Positions 61,890 through 64,000 of a DNA stretch of 64,000 nt are shown one piece after another. Each line of letters starts with the position of its first letter. Position 1 is the first letter of the stretch. The DNA lies in contig NZ_FOMT01000004.1 in the NCBI RefSeq assembly GCF_900112695.1, positions 558,001 to 622,000 on the forward strand, given 5' to 3'. A model generated the notes under the pieces. That model did no database searches, was not told the origin of the DNA, and saw nothing but the letters and a program-made list of their open reading frames with translations. The position numbers and the translations under genes are program-made. The DNA is from Paenibacillus catalpae (GTDB taxonomy: Bacteria; Bacillota; Bacilli; Paenibacillales; Paenibacillaceae).

Positions 61890-62005
61890 AAAAAAAATCC
61901 TAAGCCGCGAATGAAGGGAAGTTGGTACACGTATCCCTTATTCGTAGTTAGGATTTTTGGCTCCTTGTAGAGACCCTCACGCCATATTGATGAGGATATA
62001 CGAAT
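61890..62005 (-). promoter_or_regulatory. Guanine riboswitch with overlapping terminator (OFF switch)
   Basis: Minus-strand aptamer 62005-61942: P1 TCGTA/TACGA, J1/2 TATATCC, conserved ATATGG, GTCTCTAC in J2/3 and TAACTACG at the 3' end. The base equivalent to position 74 is C, which selects guanine. Its 3' strand (ATCCTAACTACGAAT) can instead pair with ATTCGCGGCTTAGGAT to form the terminator at 61956-61890, followed by eight T. Guanine binding would free the terminator and stop pbuG. Confidence 0.93.
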
Positions 62006-62272
62006 ATGATTAGTTGTTTCAATTAACCTTCATAAGATTAAAGGAGGCCGCAGGCTGTGTCAATCCTTTTTTGCGGAATTTGTCGGCTATTCACGAACTA
62101 TAGGGTTAACGACGTTAATAATGTTCGTTTTTCTCAAAAATCGCGGCTGGCGGCGAATTGAATCGGATCAGCACTTCTTTTAGCGATATACCACTACCTT
62201 TGTCAGGCGGGAAGGGAGTTGGCTTGCGAGGACGAATAAGTCTCGTAAGTGACAAATGAATGAGGTGATGAA

Positions 62273-63259
62273 ATGACGTTGCTCAAAACAAAAGAGGCGG
62301 CCCATCAGCTGGCCGTCAGTGAAACAACCGTCAGGCGTTGGGTGTCCACCTTCCCGGCTTCCTTCCGTAAGGATATGTTCGGACACTATATTTTTGATGC
62401 CCCGGCAATGGACAAGCTTCGGCAGATCAAGGGTCAGCTGGATTCCGGAACAGCCCTGTATGACATTAGACTGCTGTCGCTGGCGGAGGAAGAAGCATTG
62501 GCGGCTGTAGCCGCAGAAGTAATGGGAACGAATGGTGCTGTTGATACGGCGGCGGATGGTTCTGCAGGTCAATCTGATGATTCCGTTAAGCTGGTGGTGG
62601 ATGAGGCTGGTAATGTTCACGCTCCCGGATCTACCGGTGTTGGCAGAGGCGGCGGCGCTGGTGCACTTGTAGTGGATAGTGCCGGAAACGTTCATGCTGC
62701 TGGCGGAAGTATCGTAGTCAAGGGAACGGCTGGGATCAGCAGAGGCGGTGCCGGAGCACTCGTGGTTGATAGTGCGGGGATTGTTCATGCTGCTGGCGGC
62801 AATGCGGTAAGCGGTGAGGCAGGAGCTAAAGCATCTGCGGAGATAACAGCCGGCTATCAGCATGCTGCTGCAGCTGCAGATGTTGCCGGTGCCCGCCCTG
62901 TGAATCTTTTACCTGTCGGCCCGGCTGTCCAATCGCAAGACGTTTCGCAAGCAATCGTCCCTTCCGCCCCTTTCCGTCCTTCAACCTCCTTAATTGACGA
63001 ACCCGATCCGATGCTCGAACGTCTTAATGCCATAGAAAATGCCCTGTCCCAGAAGGCCGATGAAGTCGTTACCGTCCAGCTGCTCCATCATCGCAAAGAA
63101 CTGGAGGAGCTCCGCAAATCGCTGACCGAGCTAGCCGCCACCATCGAGGCGCTGCGCACTCCGCAGCAGGAACTGGCTGCATTCGGCAAAGCCTCGCCTT
63201 CCCATGAGGAGGATGGCAAGCGCAAAAAACGCGGCTTCCGCTCGTTCTTTTTCTTCTAA
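62273..63259 (+). CDS. RacA-like MerR-HTH protein with internal repeat
   Basis: Encodes 328 residues. The N-terminal ~70 residues are a MerR-like HTH (KTKEAAHQLAVSETTVRRWV; FGHYIFDAPAMDKLRQIKGQ) as in the chromosome-anchoring protein RacA. The C-terminal ~85 residues are coiled coil (LERLNAIENALSQKADEV; HHRKELEELRKSL) ending in a basic, Phe-rich tail (KRKKRGFRSFFFF). Between them, ~130 residues hold three copies of LVVDxAGxVHAxG units rich in Gly and Ala, which I do not know from RacA. GAGGTG lies before the ATG. A role in axial filament or polar DNA anchoring is inference from layout. Confidence 0.75.
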   Translation: MTLLKTKEAAHQLAVSETTVRRWVSTFPASFRKDMFGHYIFDAPAMDKLRQIKGQLDSGTALYDIRLLSLAEEEALAAVAAEVMGTNGAVDTAADGSAGQSDDSVKLVVDEAGNVHAPGSTGVGRGGGAGALVVDSAGNVHAAGGSIVVKGTAGISRGGAGALVVDSAGIVHAAGGNAVSGEAGAKASAEITAGYQHAAAAADVAGARPVNLLPVGPAVQSQDVSQAIVPSAPFRPSTSLIDEPDPMLERLNAIENALSQKADEVVTVQLLHHRKELEELRKSLTELAATIEALRTPQQELAAFGKASPSHEEDGKRKKRGFRSFFFF

Positions 63260-63275
63260 GCCCTGTTCCTTATCC

Positions 63276-63341
63276 AAGGGCCTAGCTCCCTCCACTCCCG
63301 CGAAAGCCGCACTCGAGTGATGCCGGGTTAGGTCCTTTTTT
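63276..63341 (+). terminator. Terminator of the RacA-like gene
   Basis: AGGGCCTA pairs with TTAGGTCCT across a structured loop, followed by TTTTTT. Confidence 0.65.
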
Positions 63342-63406
63342 GCCTTGTTGTTGGAAGCTGCCTCAAGCGCTGACTGCTCGGCTTATTCCGGCCTGCAGCT
63401 TGCGGT

Positions 63407-63823
63407 TTAGCTGCTGCTCGCGCCTCCAACTGACAGCCGATCCGTGTAATCCATAGCTGCCTGCGCAATCTGCGACAGGTCATAGCCCTGTGCCAGCAGC
63501 TGATGGTTATTAAAAAGATAATAAGCAGGATATTCTCTGCTGTTCGTTTGAAGCTGCAACGCAGCCCTTCTCCCTTCCTCCGTCTTCACATCATAGATGA
63601 CCGGCGTGAACCGGCCCGCCATTGCAGCGACCATATCGTTAACAGCCCGAGTCTCTTCCTGCACCTTCTCCTGCACGAGCACAACGAGCCGCAGCTCACC
63701 TTCTTGCTCCGCCAGGAACGGCGTATACTCCGGTGCTGGAGAAGAATCCGGTTTCGCACTCTGACTGCTGCAGCCGGTCAATAGTATTACAACTAAACCC
63801 ATCATGATCCAAGTTTTAACCAC
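63407..63823 (-). CDS. Small lipoprotein, unknown function
   Basis: Encodes 138 residues: a signal peptide (VKTWIMMGLVVILLTGC) with lipobox Cys near residue 18, then a ~110-residue domain (LRLVVLVQEKVQEETRAVN; YPAYYLFNNHQLLAQGYDL) that alternates helix and strand like a small thioredoxin-type fold, without a CxxC motif. GTG 63823 follows GGAGGGTGAG; the ATG at 63841 overlaps that site. No close family is recognised. Confidence 0.65.
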   Translation of the reverse strand: MVKTWIMMGLVVILLTGCSSQSAKPDSSPAPEYTPFLAEQEGELRLVVLVQEKVQEETRAVNDMVAAMAGRFTPVIYDVKTEEGRRAALQLQTNSREYPAYYLFNNHQLLAQGYDLSQIAQAAMDYTDRLSVGGASSS

Positions 63824-63837
63824 AATCCACTCACCCT

Positions 63838-63936
63838 CCAAAAAAAGAAATAGAGCCTGCCCCTGAGCGGCGCCTCTTGTCAGATTGTATCCAACTTGAG
63901 GCGCCGCTCATCAAAGATGGGCCGGCTCTATCCATA
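63838..63936 (-). terminator. Long hairpin terminator of the gene at the right edge
   Basis: On the minus strand TAGAGCCGGCCC pairs with GGGGCAGGCTCTA, enclosing TGAGCGGCGCCTC/GAGGCGCCGCTCA, then TTTCTTTTTTT. Confidence 0.82.
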
Positions 63937-63941
63937 TCACT

Positions 63942-64000
63942 CTATTCCTTCGTCATCTTCACGTCCTGCGGATGCGGCTCGCTTACGAGCTGTGCAGCAA
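63942..64000 (-). CDS. C-terminal end of a CDS entering from the right edge
   Basis: The last 18 codons read AAQLVSEPHPQDVKMTKE then TAG, followed at once by a strong terminator. The ending resembles the tail of IMP dehydrogenases (ESHPHDVQITKE in Bacillus), which would fit a purine-related neighbourhood, but with so few residues this is only a suggestion. Confidence 0.5.
   Translation of the reverse strand, partial: AAQLVSEPHPQDVKMTKE

Noticed and set aside
1..64000. Insertion sequences, prophage, integrons, rRNA or tRNA genes
   Set aside because: No transposase, integrase, phage structural gene or recognisable structural RNA other than the guanine riboswitch was seen.

Overview
The window reads as chromosomal DNA of a spore-forming, moderately GC-rich member of the Bacillota, most likely Paenibacillus or a close relative. 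The evidence is strong AGGAGG-type ribosome binding sites with many GTG and TTG starts, lipoprotein signal peptides, a YesM/YesN-type two-component system beside an ATPase-less sugar ABC transporter, a Bacillus-like eps polysaccharide locus, a spore-coat transglutaminase (tgl), a RacA-like protein and a guanine riboswitch. Genus and species are inference. I saw no rRNA, tRNA, prophage, insertion sequence or CRISPR array.

Layout. 1-9.1 kb: sugar uptake and use, with a GH36 alpha-galactosidase (cut by the window edge), a solute-binding lipoprotein, a response regulator and a sensor kinase on the minus strand, and two permeases divergent on the plus strand. 9.2-13.1 kb: iron-siderophore uptake (AraC regulator, perfect Fur box, binding protein, two permeases, no ATPase). 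13.2-19.7 kb: diguanylate cyclase, alpha/beta hydrolase, MFS exporter, PH-domain protein and a His-rich zinc/cation exporter with an ArsR-type operator. 19.9-22.4 kb: a 43-residue protein and a polar amino-acid ABC transporter. 22.5-29.6 kb: a thioredoxin-reductase-like flavoprotein, a secreted protein, an ECF sigma/anti-sigma pair, two DinB proteins, a GNAT acetyltransferase and a secreted Gly/Asn-repeat protein.

29.8-48.1 kb is a 15-gene exopolysaccharide locus, all on the minus strand and mostly with 4-bp start/stop overlaps: chain-length regulator and tyrosine kinase (epsA/B-like), UDP-sugar dehydratase (epsC-like), flippase, pyruvyltransferase, glycosyltransferases, a multi-pass polymerase/GT-C candidate, acetyltransferases, UDP-glucuronate epimerase, a fused glycosyltransferase-phosphoglycosyltransferase, epsM- and epsN-like genes, galU and a UDP-glucose dehydrogenase. 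Together these can supply a bacillosamine-type sugar, UDP-GlcA and UDP-GalA, start the lipid-linked unit, pyruvylate it, flip it and polymerise it. The locus is split by about 0.67 kb of hairpin-rich tandem repeats, and a second tandem repeat array of about 42-bp period lies upstream of it.

49.5-64 kb: a drug exporter with a TetR regulator and three matching operators, a streptomycin-kinase-like APH, a lactonase, futalosine-pathway menaquinone genes mqnB-mqnD, a sugar isomerase/dehydrogenase pair with a divergent AraC regulator, tgl, a guanine/hypoxanthine permease under a guanine riboswitch, a RacA-like DNA-anchoring protein with an unusual internal repeat, a small lipoprotein, and the tail of one more gene.

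The least explained content is in the intergenic repeats. At least five families occur: a ~124-bp tandem unit with two palindromes, a ~42-bp degenerate tandem array, a double-hairpin element in four copies at two loci, a TGGAT-N3-ATCCA palindrome, and a ~70-bp element in two copies.
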